From Gnetum montanum (taxonomy: Eukaryota > Streptophyta > Gnetopsida > Gnetales > Gnetaceae), in the NCBI GenBank assembly GCA_015680685.1, contig MNCI01034662.1:33208-66916 (forward strand): a stretch of DNA of 33,709 nt, written 5' to 3'. The position numbers were made by a program, and so were the translations under genes. The stretch's first letter is position 1. Every line of letters starts with the position of its first letter. Positions 21,430 to 31,925 of the stretch are shown one piece after another. The notes below the pieces were generated by a model. That model did no database searches. It was not told the DNA's origin and saw only the letters and a program-made list of their open reading frames with translations.

Positions 21430-21550
21430 GGTGGTAGGAAATGAGCCATGTAAAGTCCTTCTAGATTCGGGGTCAAGAGTTAATTTGATTTCACATGACA
21501 TGTGGGGTCCTCTCTTCTCTACAAGGAAGCTCCTGGGTAATTTGACCTTG
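21430..21550 (+). pseudogene. Inner element protease, truncated
   Basis: Reads VVGNEPCKVLLDSGSRVNLIS with the DSG active site, as in the other two elements, then leaves the family within about 25 residues. The DNA-binding-like lead-in (VTDWIKAGHLP type) is visible near 21355-21390. The break marks where the pol region was replaced. Confidence 0.85.
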
Positions 21551-21554
21551 CATG

Positions 21555-22490
21555 GTGTGTTCCTCATCGCAAAAATTCAAAAAAAAACCAATAAACATGA
21601 GGATTTAAAGCACACCCCTTGGTCGAATGCATGCAAACCAGCATGGGTCTTTGCATGGTGTGGTTCCCACGAAATAACAAGAAAATGAAAAATCAAATCA
21701 TAACAATGTGGGAATTCAAAGCACACCCCTTCGATCACCTCTCACAGGCCACCAAAACTAGTTATGGGACTCACTCCATCCCCTCTAACTTAGTCTCATT
21801 TAACTTCCTTCCTCTCACACTTGTTGGAGTGGTAGTTTCCTATGGGTGGACTCTGATACTTGGTGGATGGACAAGGCTTCGCCTATTGCTGCGATGTCAC
21901 TGTATGTGGTTGATTTTGGGTTTGAACTCAAGAAAGGTCCTACTAGGTCACTTAACCACAACTTCACATGGGGTTTCATGTGACCAATGATCGGAATTCC
22001 AATTCTCTCTCTCTCTTCATCCATTTCTCTCCATAACTCACCTCACTGCCTGTCTTATGTTTTGAAAGTTTGTCGTGAATTCCATGTGCTTCTCATGCCT
22101 TGGCAGGTTCTCATGGATGGGCAGATTAACTTACGGTCACCATTACTTGGCCTTGGGGCCCACGGACTTTGGTGTTGAGGATACGCCAGGGCTACCGAGG
22201 CTACCACCTGCTATGGGGAGGACCCACTTGCATATTCCTGGTTCCGTTTGTTAGCCTCCCATCCTTTTGATTTCATGGTTGATTATTTCATAATACCCAT
22301 CGCTCGATGTCTTCTCTGCAGAGTTCTTTTTCCCCACATTCTCCTACATTTGACTCTTTTTCTAACCCAGTTTACCTTCCTCTTGTCCTCAGATACATTC
22401 CTAGTCTCTCAAGCTCTTCAACCTTTCCAATTTGGCATTTTAAATTCATTTTTTGGGTTTTTTCTGGGCTATTCAATGTTGGTCAATGGG
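21555..22490 (+). other. Inner element spacer, homologous to 32846-33355
   Basis: Noncoding. A 'gaggatttaaagcacacccctt...' block at 21599 is repeated at 21712 ('gaattcaaagcacacccctt'). The segment 21670-22130 aligns with 32855-33320 (shared 'ccctctaactta/taag', 'tgtggttgattttg', 'ttcatgtgacca', 'cataactcacctcactgc', 'ggttctca/ta'). In this element it follows the truncated protease. Confidence 0.65.
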
Positions 22491-22580
22491 TCCGACCACC
22501 TACATATATGGGGCCCTGTATACGTAACCACCTATGTATACGCGGCCCTGTTGACGCAGTGACCAACCCCTATATATATG
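22490..22580 (+). promoter_or_regulatory. Internal U3-like promoter in the inner element
   Basis: GC-rich units (GGGGCCCTGTATACG, ATGTATACGCGGCCCTG, TTGACGCAGTGACC) resemble the U3 array of the element's own LTR (for example CGTATACAAGACCCCGTATAC and GTATATGCGGCC at 18130-18210). A TATATATATG box follows at 22570-22579, at a spacing like that of the LTR. It probably drives the downstream ORF; this is inference. Confidence 0.5.
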
Positions 22581-22705
22581 CCCGTTACACCTTACATTTC
22601 TATCATTTTGTAAACAAATTGGGGGGAGATTTTGCCATTTTTCTATCTCACTTCTTCCCAAGCACCTACATTTTCTATCGCACGTCCACATCAATCGATC
22701 CTTCC

Positions 22706-22782
22706 CCTCTTAAGCACTAGGAGGTATGCTCTTAGTCGTGGGGNCCTCTTAAGCACCCAGAGGTATGCTCTCAGTGGTGGGG
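22706..22782 (+). other. Single N between near-duplicate 38-bp blocks
   Basis: An ambiguous base at 22744 is flanked by 22706-22743 and 22745-22782, which share CCTCTTAAGCAC and GAGGTATGCTCT and differ at about five bases. A contig join of two alleles or copies, or a real tandem repeat, would explain it. Confidence 0.6.
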
Positions 22783-23020
22783 GGGGAAGCCTATTTGTAA
22801 TTAATTAATTAAGACTTTGCACCTCTAAGGGAAGAAACAAAAATAATAAGTTTAAACTCCAACTTATCTCTTGTTGTTTTTGGCTCTAACCCATCAATTA
22901 ACACTCTGGGGGATCTAATGGAATGCCCGTGCTAGCATCATAACTTAGTTGAACTGAGAATGTGTATAAGGGCCATTTTGAGTAACTTGTGCACAGTTTA
23001 ATTAGCGGTTATGTTTGATT

Positions 23021-23024
23021 GCAG
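23021..23024 (+). promoter_or_regulatory. Probable splice acceptor before the second ORF
   Basis: A T-rich stretch 'ttatgtttgattgcag' ends at 23024 and is followed immediately by ATG (23025). Together with the TATA box at 22570 it suggests a noncoding first exon and a 5' UTR intron. The donor is not identified. Confidence 0.45.
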
Positions 23025-25867
23025 ATGATACCAAAACCAAGGCATCCAAGGGGCGAAGGACCATCAAAACTTAGGGACAAGCGTCTACGAACGGGAAGGG
23101 GATGAGGCGTGCAGCAACTAGAGCACATGGAGGGCTCTCATGCAATCAGCCCCCTCTACAAAGGACCTAATGTGAAATCTATCCATCAAATTCCTGAAGA
23201 GGAGATTCCCAGTGAGCAATCGCAAGGGGATGAAACTCCTAGGATAGCACCACAACTTGAGGTCACCCTGACCCAAGCATGTCTTGATGCTATCAAGCCA
23301 TGAGAAGTGCAACGGATGGTCCTACAAGAGTTAAACTTTGGATCTTTCTCGAGAATGCACTAGAAGATGTGAGGCTTCAATTAAAAAAATTCTCTTATGT
23401 GGCCAATTATCACAACTAGTGGTGAATAGTACCTAGGGAAGACCTATATCTTCTGGACAAATTAGCAACCGGGGTCTAGGGTAAGAATTAAAGACATCTA
23501 TGTCTCTTACTCTACAAAAGTAATCACGTAAGCTTTGGGGTTGCTAGAAACTGGAGTAGATGTGGTGAAGATCCCAAAACAAGTAGATCCTGAGGTAAAA
23601 AGGGAGTGGATCATATGGTGCTATGGGGTGGATTGCAAGGAGTTCGGCACTCTGACCATCATGGAAAGGGTGTATTCAAAGATCGTGTCTTACCACCTAA
23701 ACCCAACAATGATACCCAACAAAATCATGGCCTTCTTTGCTCGTGCATGTGCTACCTTAAGTGGGAAATTCCCAATGAGGCTTCAAAAGCTATTATTCTT
23801 GGAAATCGAAAAGAGGTTCATTGAAAGTGAATGTGGAAGGCGAGCTCTCACCTTTCCTTGCCTAATCAGAAAGCTATGCAAATGGGCATGGATAGCACGG
23901 TATGCCAATGATACACTTCGGCATGCCCTGATTGCCTCATGGGGGGAAATGATGAAGGAAAAGACTTTGGCCACTACACACACCAAGGACGAGCAGCAAC
24001 CACCTCCACCACCTACACAAACAAGGAGGTCGGGTTCACAAACCATCATAGAGCACATACACAAAATTCGACAATCACTCTTGAGCTAACAAGAGTAATA
24101 TGGAAGGATAGGTGGAGGAGAAGATCCTTCGGTCTATCGCTCTGCAATGAGCCATCTAGAGTAGGTGGCTCGCTCAGTAAGCCTACTAGAAAGGGCAAGG
24201 CCGATGTTCTCTGTCGCTTGAATGTAGGTACCTACAAGAACTGATCCTAGCATCTGGGAGATAATGGTATCCACATAAGAGTTATTTCCTAAAATCTCAA
24301 GAAATGCTGCTACTTTCTCGATATGCTTGGAAGATGGCGAGGGGGCAACAGTCTTGGTGATGTAGCACCAAGGATAGGAGGTTGCAACCAAAGTGGTTAC
24401 TGACATAATTGCTATGGCCCTTAACGTATTGGCGGCACCTATACTAGACGTACATGAACTTGAAGATGTACAGGCATCCGCCAGGACTTCACGTAGCAGG
24501 ATCGATGTAGCCTAACATGAGGAATTGTTGGACTAACTAGTGGGAACCGGGAAACCACTTTCGGATGTCTTCGACCTTCTAGACAACATCACTGTAACCT
24601 AGTCGGAGCTACTCTCGACAAGGGGTAAGAGCCTTATCTTGGAAGGGCAACTTGAAGCTACTCAAGCTAATTGTCAATTCTTGATGATAGAAGTTTCTTA
24701 ATTAATAGCCCAACTTATTGATCTAGCTCTCCTCAACCGTGAGCCCACCCGAGATGAAGCTTTTCAACGCTTTAGATCAAATTTTAGATAGTTGAGGATG
24801 AATGAGAGTCAGCAATCTTTGATAAGTCCTTGGTAGATGCTCATGCATATCATTTAAACAAGGACTTGGCAGAGGTTCGTCAGGAGAACGTCAGGTTGAC
24901 CGTAGAGGTTCATTGCCTATGCAATGTTGGTGCTGAAAACGAACACATGAAAAACTTTATTCACCAACAGCAAGAAGAGCTAGCCAGGGTGAATGTTGAT
25001 GTAAGGAGGTTGGCCACTGAAAATTGAAATCTGTCCATGGAGGAAGTTTGAGCCTAAGCCATTGAAATCGTCGCTTGGAAGAACGAAGCCCTTAAGTTTG
25101 AAAAAGTTAAGAATCATTACAGGGACCAAGTGGGATTACAAAAGGAAGTGAATGAGAAAAAAATTCAAGTCATGAAGGCTAAAATGAACCAAGTGCTCCA
25201 GCAGCTCTAAGAAGGAGGTGAGGTATGGAAACCTATCTTTGAGGGGTTGAATGCCTACAACCAGGCTAAGATCCACCTTGAGGAACTACAAATTGAAGAA
25301 ATGACAGAATACATGGAGTTGGCCAACCTTCGCTACATAAATTTGGCTATGCTAATAGCTAGAACACCATGGTTTGAGTTGGAAAAGCAAGTGGCCATCT
25401 CGTATTCTTTATACAAGGGCAAGTTCCAAGTGCACAAGGCGACAAAACAAAAATTGGAGATAGTAAATGCAGAACTCGAGGTTCTCCATACAAGTTTTGA
25501 AGGACAACGTGTGGTCATGGAGAACTTGGCCCATTGAATGAATAACTACCAGCAGTTGTAAACATCAATTCGAGCATTCGACATTGAACAAAAATAGTTC
25601 GCAGCTTGGTTTGTCAGCTTGAAAGAACTCTCCCCTGTGCTGTCGTGCCCTTGGGAGGTTCCAGTCCTGGCACACATTGGTGAAGCCACCTGGACAATGA
25701 ACGATCCTAGGAGTAAGGAGGAAAAAATGAGGACCCTCTTGGAGGCTTTTCAGTTGCCTCTGGAAGTTACAGCTATTGCGGGGCATCCATTGTTCATGCC
25801 ACCACCGCCACATGGGCTAGAGGCTGGTGAAGGTTCTTTAGAACCACCGCCCCTAGGGATGGTGTGA
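23025..25867 (+). pseudogene. Broken second ORF: plant-transposon-protein-like with coiled coil
   Basis: Starts at ATG 23025 (MIPKPRHPRGEGPS...) and decays through frames to 25867 (...GSLEPPPLGMV). The best part is 23535-24089, 184 codons. It includes LGLLETGVDVVKIP, YHLNPTMIPNKIMAFFARAC and ALTFPCLIRKLCKWAWI. The last matches the 'FPsLIt.LC..a.v' signature of the 'putative plant transposon protein' family (Transposase_32-type). A Pro-rich segment follows (QPPPPPTQ). 24600-25540 is predominantly helical and heptad-like: NKDLAEVRQENVRLTVEVHC, QQEELARVNVDVRRLATEN, LEIVNAELEVL. It ends in a Pro-rich tail. Frames: 0 to 24089, then frame 2 by 24830. Function in the family is unknown; the resemblance is from memory. 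Confidence 0.6.
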
Positions 25868-26059
25868 TCTTCTCCAACAATTTTTGCATCTTTCAACATG
25901 GTAGAGAATTGAAGATCATCAAGGTGTTCAATTTTGTCTCTAAATACCACCATTTTGTAATTTTTCCTTCTTTGTACACTCAGGCACTTGACGAGTCATG
26001 TGTGTCAAGTCATGTGTGTTGTAATAAAAAGTCCATACCTTCCAAATTGTAGAGGAACT

Positions 26060-26091
26060 CGAGGAGGAGATTTTACTCAATCGTGGGGGTA
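26060..26091 (+). promoter_or_regulatory. Polypurine tract of the inner element
   Basis: GAGGAGGAGA (26061-26070) and GTGGGGGTA ending at 26091 lie directly before the 3' LTR, where plus-strand synthesis would be primed. Confidence 0.6.
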
Positions 26092-26973
26092 TGATGAAGT
26101 GTCAAATGGTCGATGCGTTTACTAGGTAGCGTATATGCGACCTCGTCGATGTGGCCCCATCGATGCATCCTTCCATGCATCGACGTGGCCCTATTTACGT
26201 GATGCCTGTTTCGGCCTATATATAAGTGGGTTCCCGCCACACTTAAGTACCTTTTTGGTAGTTGTAGCGAAGCTCTTGCAGTTTGTTTCCACGAGAGTTA
26301 GAATATTTTCCAAGTGCCCATAGTAGGTGTAAGAAAGGTGTCTAGCTCTTTATTCGAGCGCTGATGTACCTGAGCCCATTGGTGTGAATGGCAATAAAGA
26401 CGAGTTTTCAATCATTCCTTGTAGCAATTGGACTTAGTCATTTAATGCATTTAATAGTTTAATATTTCTATGGTTTAATAGTTCCTTAATTTTTGTTATT
26501 ATTATTTCAATCGCTATCGCTCATTTATAATTCGTAGAAACCAGAAGTACAACCATCTCGAACATAAACCCAACGCTTTGCAACGCAGTGAGGCTTAACA
26601 TCTGGTAACTTAGTAGTGGTTAGGGGATGCTTAGGATGTGCATGGAAGATGGGATCAGATACTAGGAAGAATTAGGACATAGCTTAGGATAATTATAGGT
26701 TACATAATATTTCATTCTTTACTTTCCATTCCAAGAATTAGACGCTAGAAGATAAAGTAAAAAGCCAAAAAAATTAGTTGCCTCAATCTTACTTAACCAT
26801 TGCAATCAGAACATCACAAGTGAGGTTGAGAAGATAACAACCATTTTAAAAAAGGATTTTTCTAGTTAAGTTCTAGTGTATGCAAGTGCTTACAGTCTAC
26901 AAAATTCGACCGAGTCACGTGTGAACACTCGTGATTCGCATGGTTGGGCATAGGGGTACCTAGTTGTTCATTA
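26092..26973 (+). repeat. 3' LTR of the inner element
   Basis: 882 bp, TGATGA...TCATTA (last C changed to T). Nearly collinear with 18092-19049 but with a shorter U3 array (about 70 bases fewer) and a few small indels. TATA: CCTATATATAAG near 26216-26227. Confidence 0.9.
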
Positions 26974-26978
26974 ATTGG
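26974..26978 (+). repeat. Right target-site duplication of the inner element (ATTGG)
   Basis: Pairs with ATTAG at 18087-18091. Outer gag resumes directly after it (GCAAGAAGGCAAGCACCC...), aligned with 20704-20723 of the inner gag. Confidence 0.8.
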
Positions 26979-27550
26979 CAAGAAGGCAAGCACCCAAAAG
27001 GTTGCCTTATCCTCAAGGAAATCCTAGGTAGTTCCACCAAAAACAAGCCTACTATCCAAGTGGAGATCCACCACAATCTTATGAGTAGTACCATTAATGG
27101 CAACATCCACAGTCGTGGGGGATGCCATCGTTAAGGCAGTAGTACCCTTACCAGTAGCCTGATCCATATGGGTACTATGTTAAGCAGCTCATTTCTCCAC
27201 ATGAATCTTCCAATCACACTTCATTCTAGCATTAATACTACCCTCCTAAGTACTATAGAGCCTAATCTCCAAAAGGGGAATTCCCATTTCTTCATTACTC
27301 TTCTCATCCTATTGTACATGTCCCTTTACCCTCAACTCAATTACCACCTGCTCCATCAATGTAGGGTGAAATTTCAGCCTAGCTACAGCAACATAACACA
27401 ACTAGGGCTATTAACTTATAGTTGGCTTCTTAATTGAGTGGTTTAGAAAACAAATCCTGAAAAAACCCATTCTTCCAAACCAACAGTCCTATAAAGCCCT
27501 CATAGACATACATGGCCAATAACCCTACTTCTCCCTCATCCTTTGCTTCT
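26979..27550 (+). pseudogene. Outer element gag, 3' part
   Basis: Continues gag after the nested insertion. The Gln/Pro/Tyr-rich tail (about 27000-27110) is collinear with inner positions 20710-20830. It is broken by stops; only the nucleotide match identifies it securely. Confidence 0.7.
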
Positions 27551-27559
27551 ACATCCTTT

Positions 27560-28025
27560 AAGTCCCCTTCAAACCAAATGCCTTTCAAAGTGCATATTGT
27601 CATGTTGATCCATGTGGTAACTAATTGGATTAAGGCTAGCCACCTTCCCAAGAAAGATTTGATCCTAGGAGTCCCCTTATCTATTTGCAAATCACTAGAA
27701 ATGAGCCTTGCAAAGCTCTTTTGGACTCACGTTTTAGTGTAAATCTAATTTTCCATGAGATGTACAAAGTCTAGAANTTAGTGTAAATCTAATTTTCCAT
27801 GAGATGTACAAAGTCTAGAACCTACCTTCACTTAAGAAGAGCAACATTCATCTTGAGTCGGCAGACTCGTCCATCACTGTTCCCTTAGGATTGGTGGAGG
27901 ACATTGTGACCATCATTTGGTCCTATCCTACTAACTTCCTAGTGATCCATGTTGATAATTATAAGGGGAACTTCCCAATCATAATGGGAAGGGCTTGGTT
28001 AAGCACAATTGATGCATGGTTATGA
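27560..28025 (+). pseudogene. Outer element protease region
   Basis: In sequence order: VHIVMLIHVVTNWIKASHLP lead-in, NEPCKALLDS (active site; the following Gly is lost, 'SRF'), VNLIFHEMYK, LKKSNIHLESADSSITVPLG, LVEDIVTI and IMGRAWLSTIDA. The N at 27777 with a 43-bp perfect repeat on both sides falls inside and breaks the frame, so part of the damage may be assembly error. Confidence 0.8.
27734..27820 (+). other. Single N between identical 43-bp blocks
   Basis: 27734-27776 and 27778-27820 are identical (TTAGTGTAAATCTAATTTTC...AAGTCTAGAA) with one N between. The duplication interrupts the protease and looks like an unresolved overlap of two contigs. Confidence 0.85.
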
Positions 28026-28227
28026 ATTAGAGACCTCTCCTTAGAGATTTCCAATAAAAATGCATTTGAAAAAATAGAGAAGAAGAGAGTTCCATAAAAA
28101 GTACATTCATCATAGCATGCAAAAAATATGCAGATGTGTTTGAAATTCAAAGGTGCCTATACATAACATCCACAAAACAGGAGGGCACCTAGTGGCTGAT
28201 AGTTGATCTTAATAGCAAGTCAACAAT

Positions 28228-29330
28228 TTGCATGGAATTGAGGGCTTGATAAGTACCTATGTTAAAGGCATGAATGAATTGAAGCGAGTTCATCACCAAC
28301 TCTCTAATAATGAACCTGATGAAACCAATTGGGAAGAGTTGGAAATCTCTAAAAGTTTCAAACAAGAGCACTTAGAGTTAAAAACTCTACATGTTGACAT
28401 GGAATATGCTTTTCTGGACAATGCAAAATTCGGTGATAATCAATGTCAATCTTGCTTCTAAACAAAAATAGAAGCTATTGAAGGTGGTCAATAAATGGCC
28501 AACAACCTTTGCTTAGTCATATCCTAAATGCACTAGAATTGATCTTAGAATATGCCAACACCGCATCTACACAAATCATTGCATGAAGCTGAAGAGGCAA
28601 CTACAGTGGCAATTGAATTCCAAAATCAAGAAAATCATCAAGGAGGAGATTGAACAACTCCTCAAGGTGGGATTCATCTATTCCATTGTAGATAGCAAGT
28701 GGGTTAGCCTACTTGTGATAGTACCAAAGAAAGGTGGCAAATAGAGGGTCTGCATCAACTTCATGCTATTGAACATGGCAACTTGCAAAGATCATTTCCC
28801 ATTGTCATTTGTGGACTAGGTGTTGGACACCATTTCTGGGCATTACTTTTATGGCTTTTTGAATGGTTATAGTGGTTATAACCAAATTCAAATTGCATTA
28901 GAGGATTAGGCCAAAACAACATTCACAAATCGTTTGAGGACTTTTGCATATAGAAAGATGTCATTTAATCTATGAAATGCCTTTGTAACCTTCCAATGCC
29001 TTATCCTAAGCATCTTTCAATAGCAGATCAGCATCGAGGTGAAAGTCTTCACAAATGAATTCTCCACCTATGCGGCTATATTTGAGCAAGCCTTGGACTA
29101 TCTTGAGCAAGTGTTGAAAAAGTGTATGGAGACAAACCTTCGGTTCAACTGGCAAAAAAGCCATTTGATGGTGCTAGAAAGAATTATTTTAGGGCATAGA
29201 ATATCTGAAAAAGAGAGCAAGGTTGGCCCTAAAAAAATAACTATCATCCAAGGAATTACCAGACAACCAGAAACAGTCAAAGATGTGAGGTCATTCCTTG
29301 GACACACTAGCTACTATTGATGATTCATAG
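28228..29330 (+). pseudogene. Outer element reverse transcriptase
   Basis: Pre-RT linker (MEYAFLDNAKF) at 28228-28461, then RT motifs with stops: GFIYSIVDSKWVSLLVIVPK, KGGK-RVCINFMLLN, DTISGHYFYGFLNGYSGYNQ, KTTFTNRLRTFAYRKMSFNL. The polymerase-site FMDD motif reads F-T-N-E at 29048-29059, losing both catalytic Asp. After it: LNWQKSHLMV-type and LGHRISEKE...VRSFLGHTSYY, to 29318. Inactive. Confidence 0.9.
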
Positions 29331-29850
29331 AGAATTTCTCTAAGATCACTAAACTATTGATGGAGCTGACAAAGAAGGATGCTTCATTTTTTTGGATTGA
29401 GGATTGTGAGAATTCATTCTAGCACCTCAAGCAAAAGCTTGTAAAAACTCTAATTCTATAAGCGCCTAACTAGTTTAGACCATTCCACATCATGACAAAT
29501 GCATCAAATTATGCCTTGGAACCTATGCTTATGTAGTTGGACAATCAGAAACGTCCTTACTACATCCACTACATGAGTTGAAGAATTTTGGATGCATAGC
29601 TAAATTACACCATAACAAAGAAAGAATTAATGGCAGTGGTGTTCACCTTGAAGAAATTCAAGCAGCATGTGCTTGGGTATAAGGTGTTTATGCACATAGA
29701 CCACAATGCAATTTGGTTCTTGATGAACAAACCAATGGTAAGCCCCCATGTCATATAGTGGCTTGCAATCTTGTAGGAACTTGATCTTATGATGGTAGAT
29801 CGAAAGGGAATTGAGAACATGGTTGCTAACCACTTGTCTCATTTGTGATG
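29330..29850 (+). pseudogene. Outer element RNase H
   Basis: Connection region FIENFSKITKLLMELTKKDA at about 29325, then RNase H: the TDAS motif reads TNAS (near 29494-29505, Asp to Asn), KKELMAVVFTLKKFKQHVLG (29620-29680) and the HIDHNA motif with Asp kept (29695-29710), ending MVANHLSHL. Several stops. Confidence 0.85.
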
Positions 29851-29889
29851 GGATAACAAAGAGGAGGAGAGTCCACTATTTGATCAATT

Positions 29890-31260
29890 TCTTGATGAAC
29901 TTTTTGTTGGGGCTATAGCTAAATAAATGCCCAATGAGCTTAATTGGTACAATAGCATTCTTACCTATCTTCTCACTCAAGAGATGTCACAAGAGTTGGA
30001 CCATAGGAAGAAATAACAGTTTCTTCACTAGATGAAATTCTTCATGGAAATCAACAGACACCTTTACAATGTGTGCATCGATGGCTTTTTTTGTTGGTGT
30101 ATCCTTGATGCTGATCAATTGCGCATTCTCCAAGATGCTCACGAGGGCCCTTGTGAAAGCCACTATGCTGGAAGATGCATGGCCGTTAAGATCATGATGG
30201 CAAGGTATTATTAGCCAACACTCTTAAGGGATGCTCACTAGTTTGTTTGCTTTTGTGAATGCTACCAATGTGATGGTGGAATGACTGATTGTATGGAGGA
30301 ACCTTAGCAGTGGATCCAACCATTAGAATCCTTTAACATTGGGGCATTAACTTCATGGGTCCCATCACACCCATGTCAAATGAAAAGATGTACATCATAG
30401 TCATTGTTGACTATTATATGAAATAGGTAGAAGTAGCAACCATCATTGACTATACATCTTCTATAGGTGCTTAGTTTGTACAAAAAAAATGTTGTCAATA
30501 GGTTTGGTATGTAATGTGCACATATTTTAGACAATGGTACTCACTTTACAGGCACTACCTTTTGAAAGCTCATGTAGCGTTTGGGGGTAGAACATAAATT
30601 ACAACACCCTATCACCTTGAAGCCAATGGTCAAGCTGAGGTTATAAATAGGGAGATCACTAAGATCTTAACAATAATAATTAGCAAATATAGGAGAGACT
30701 GGAGCACTAAACTTGATGATGTCCTTTAGACCTATTGCTTCACATGGAAACTCCCTATACATTATTCTCTCTATGTGCTAGTGTACCAAAAACTGCCAAC
30801 TCTTCCTATTTTGTTTGAGCTTTGTACACTTTCAATAACTTGTGACCTTGACCTTGACCTAAGTCTAGCACAAAAGGAAAGACTAATGAGCCTTAACTTG
30901 CTAGACAAGAATTGATTGGTAGCCCTAACATCTAACAAGTTATACAAGGCATTCAATAAGCAACACCATGATCTCAAAATAAAGAAGATATAATTTCAAT
31001 TGGGAGACAAGGTCCTTTACTAGAACCCCACATAGTTGCCATAAAGAACTAAGCTCCAAACATTGTGGGAAGGGGCTTACATTATCTATGAAACTTTTTC
31101 TTCTAGCCCCATGCTAATATACACACCTGAAAGTCCAAATAAGAAACTATTGATCAACATGCAACAAATTAAACCTTTCCATGAGCCTAAGAGAGCTAGT
31201 AACCATAACACCTCCTCAGATGGACAAGCATGCTCAATATTTCAGATCTCCTCCTTCTAA
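29890..31260 (+). pseudogene. Outer element integrase
   Basis: Zinc-binding HHCC region is partly visible (SHYAGRCMAVKIMMARYY; C-x2-C in CECYQCDGG near 30260). Core: WGINFMGP (first catalytic Asp replaced by Asn at 30349-30351), LDNGTHFTG (second Asp intact at about 30530) and YHLEANGQAEVINREI (Glu intact, about 30610-30655). C-terminal: WEGAYIIYE...LLINMQQIKPFHEP (31063-31190), the usual end of Gypsy pol. Stops throughout. Confidence 0.85.
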
Positions 31261-31925
31261 TTCAGTTATGGGGGAGATGGTCATCCATTCTGATCATACA
31301 AAGTAGTTCCTTAGGTTTTACACTTTTTTTTTTGTTTTTACATCCCTTTTTTTTACACCATTTTTTGTTTTACAACATCATTAGTACATTTTTCTCTTTC
31401 TTACATATTTTACAATTTTTTCTATATTTTACTTTATTTGGTTTGAATTTTTCTTATGTTTGTTTTGCCTTGTTTTTCCTTTATTGCCAATAGGACATAG
31501 TGTAGCTATAGCTACTCTTGATGGTGGTTTGTATTATAATGTTATTTGATTACTAATGCTTGAATTCTATCTTTGAATTTTGGTATTGATAACTAAGAAA
31601 TGGTTTCTTTTTCATGAAATAGGCAACGAGTCCATGTCATCCACCCATCCACAAACTCTATGGTGTTCCTTGCTTTGGAAATATGAGGTCCCTTCCTTAG
31701 TAAATATTTTAAAAAACTTGTGGCTTTGGTAGTTTCCAAACTTGGGAAGGATTAAATGGATTGGTACATGTGTGACTTCAAGGGGATTTGATGCTCTCTA
31801 TACTTGCCTACCCTCTTGAGTGCATGAGTGTTTTCATGGGTCCTTTACCATTCTGCTGTTGACCAATAACAGGAAGTTAAAAGTCTTTGTATGATGTGGT
31901 TTCCATCCAAAAACCATAAAAATAT
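31261..31925 (+). other. Outer element spacer between integrase and 3' LTR
   Basis: No ORF. A T-rich run with several T7-T9 tracts spans 31320-31480. No clear polypurine tract precedes 31926, in contrast to the inner element. Confidence 0.6.

Larger units (their letters stand above)
18092..26973 (+). mobile_element. Inner LTR retroelement: gag but no pol, with an extra ORF
   Basis: A complete 8.9-kb insertion with LTRs at both ends, primer-binding site, polypurine-like tract and a 5-bp target-site duplication. It encodes gag (19160-20900) and the start of a protease (21431-21550), after which homology to Gypsy ends. No RT, RNase H or integrase is present. The 4.5 kb up to the 3' LTR holds a spacer, a U3-like promoter segment, a probable splice acceptor and a long broken ORF (23025-25867). 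It must have moved using enzymes from relatives such as the outer element. LTR divergence is about 5 percent in a 250-bp stretch compared by eye. Confidence 0.85.

Noticed and set aside
31230-31493. Plus-strand 87-codon Phe-rich frame, possible envelope-like membrane segment after integrase
   Set aside because: It is the translation of a T-rich tract; the Phe run reflects base composition and no env motif is visible.
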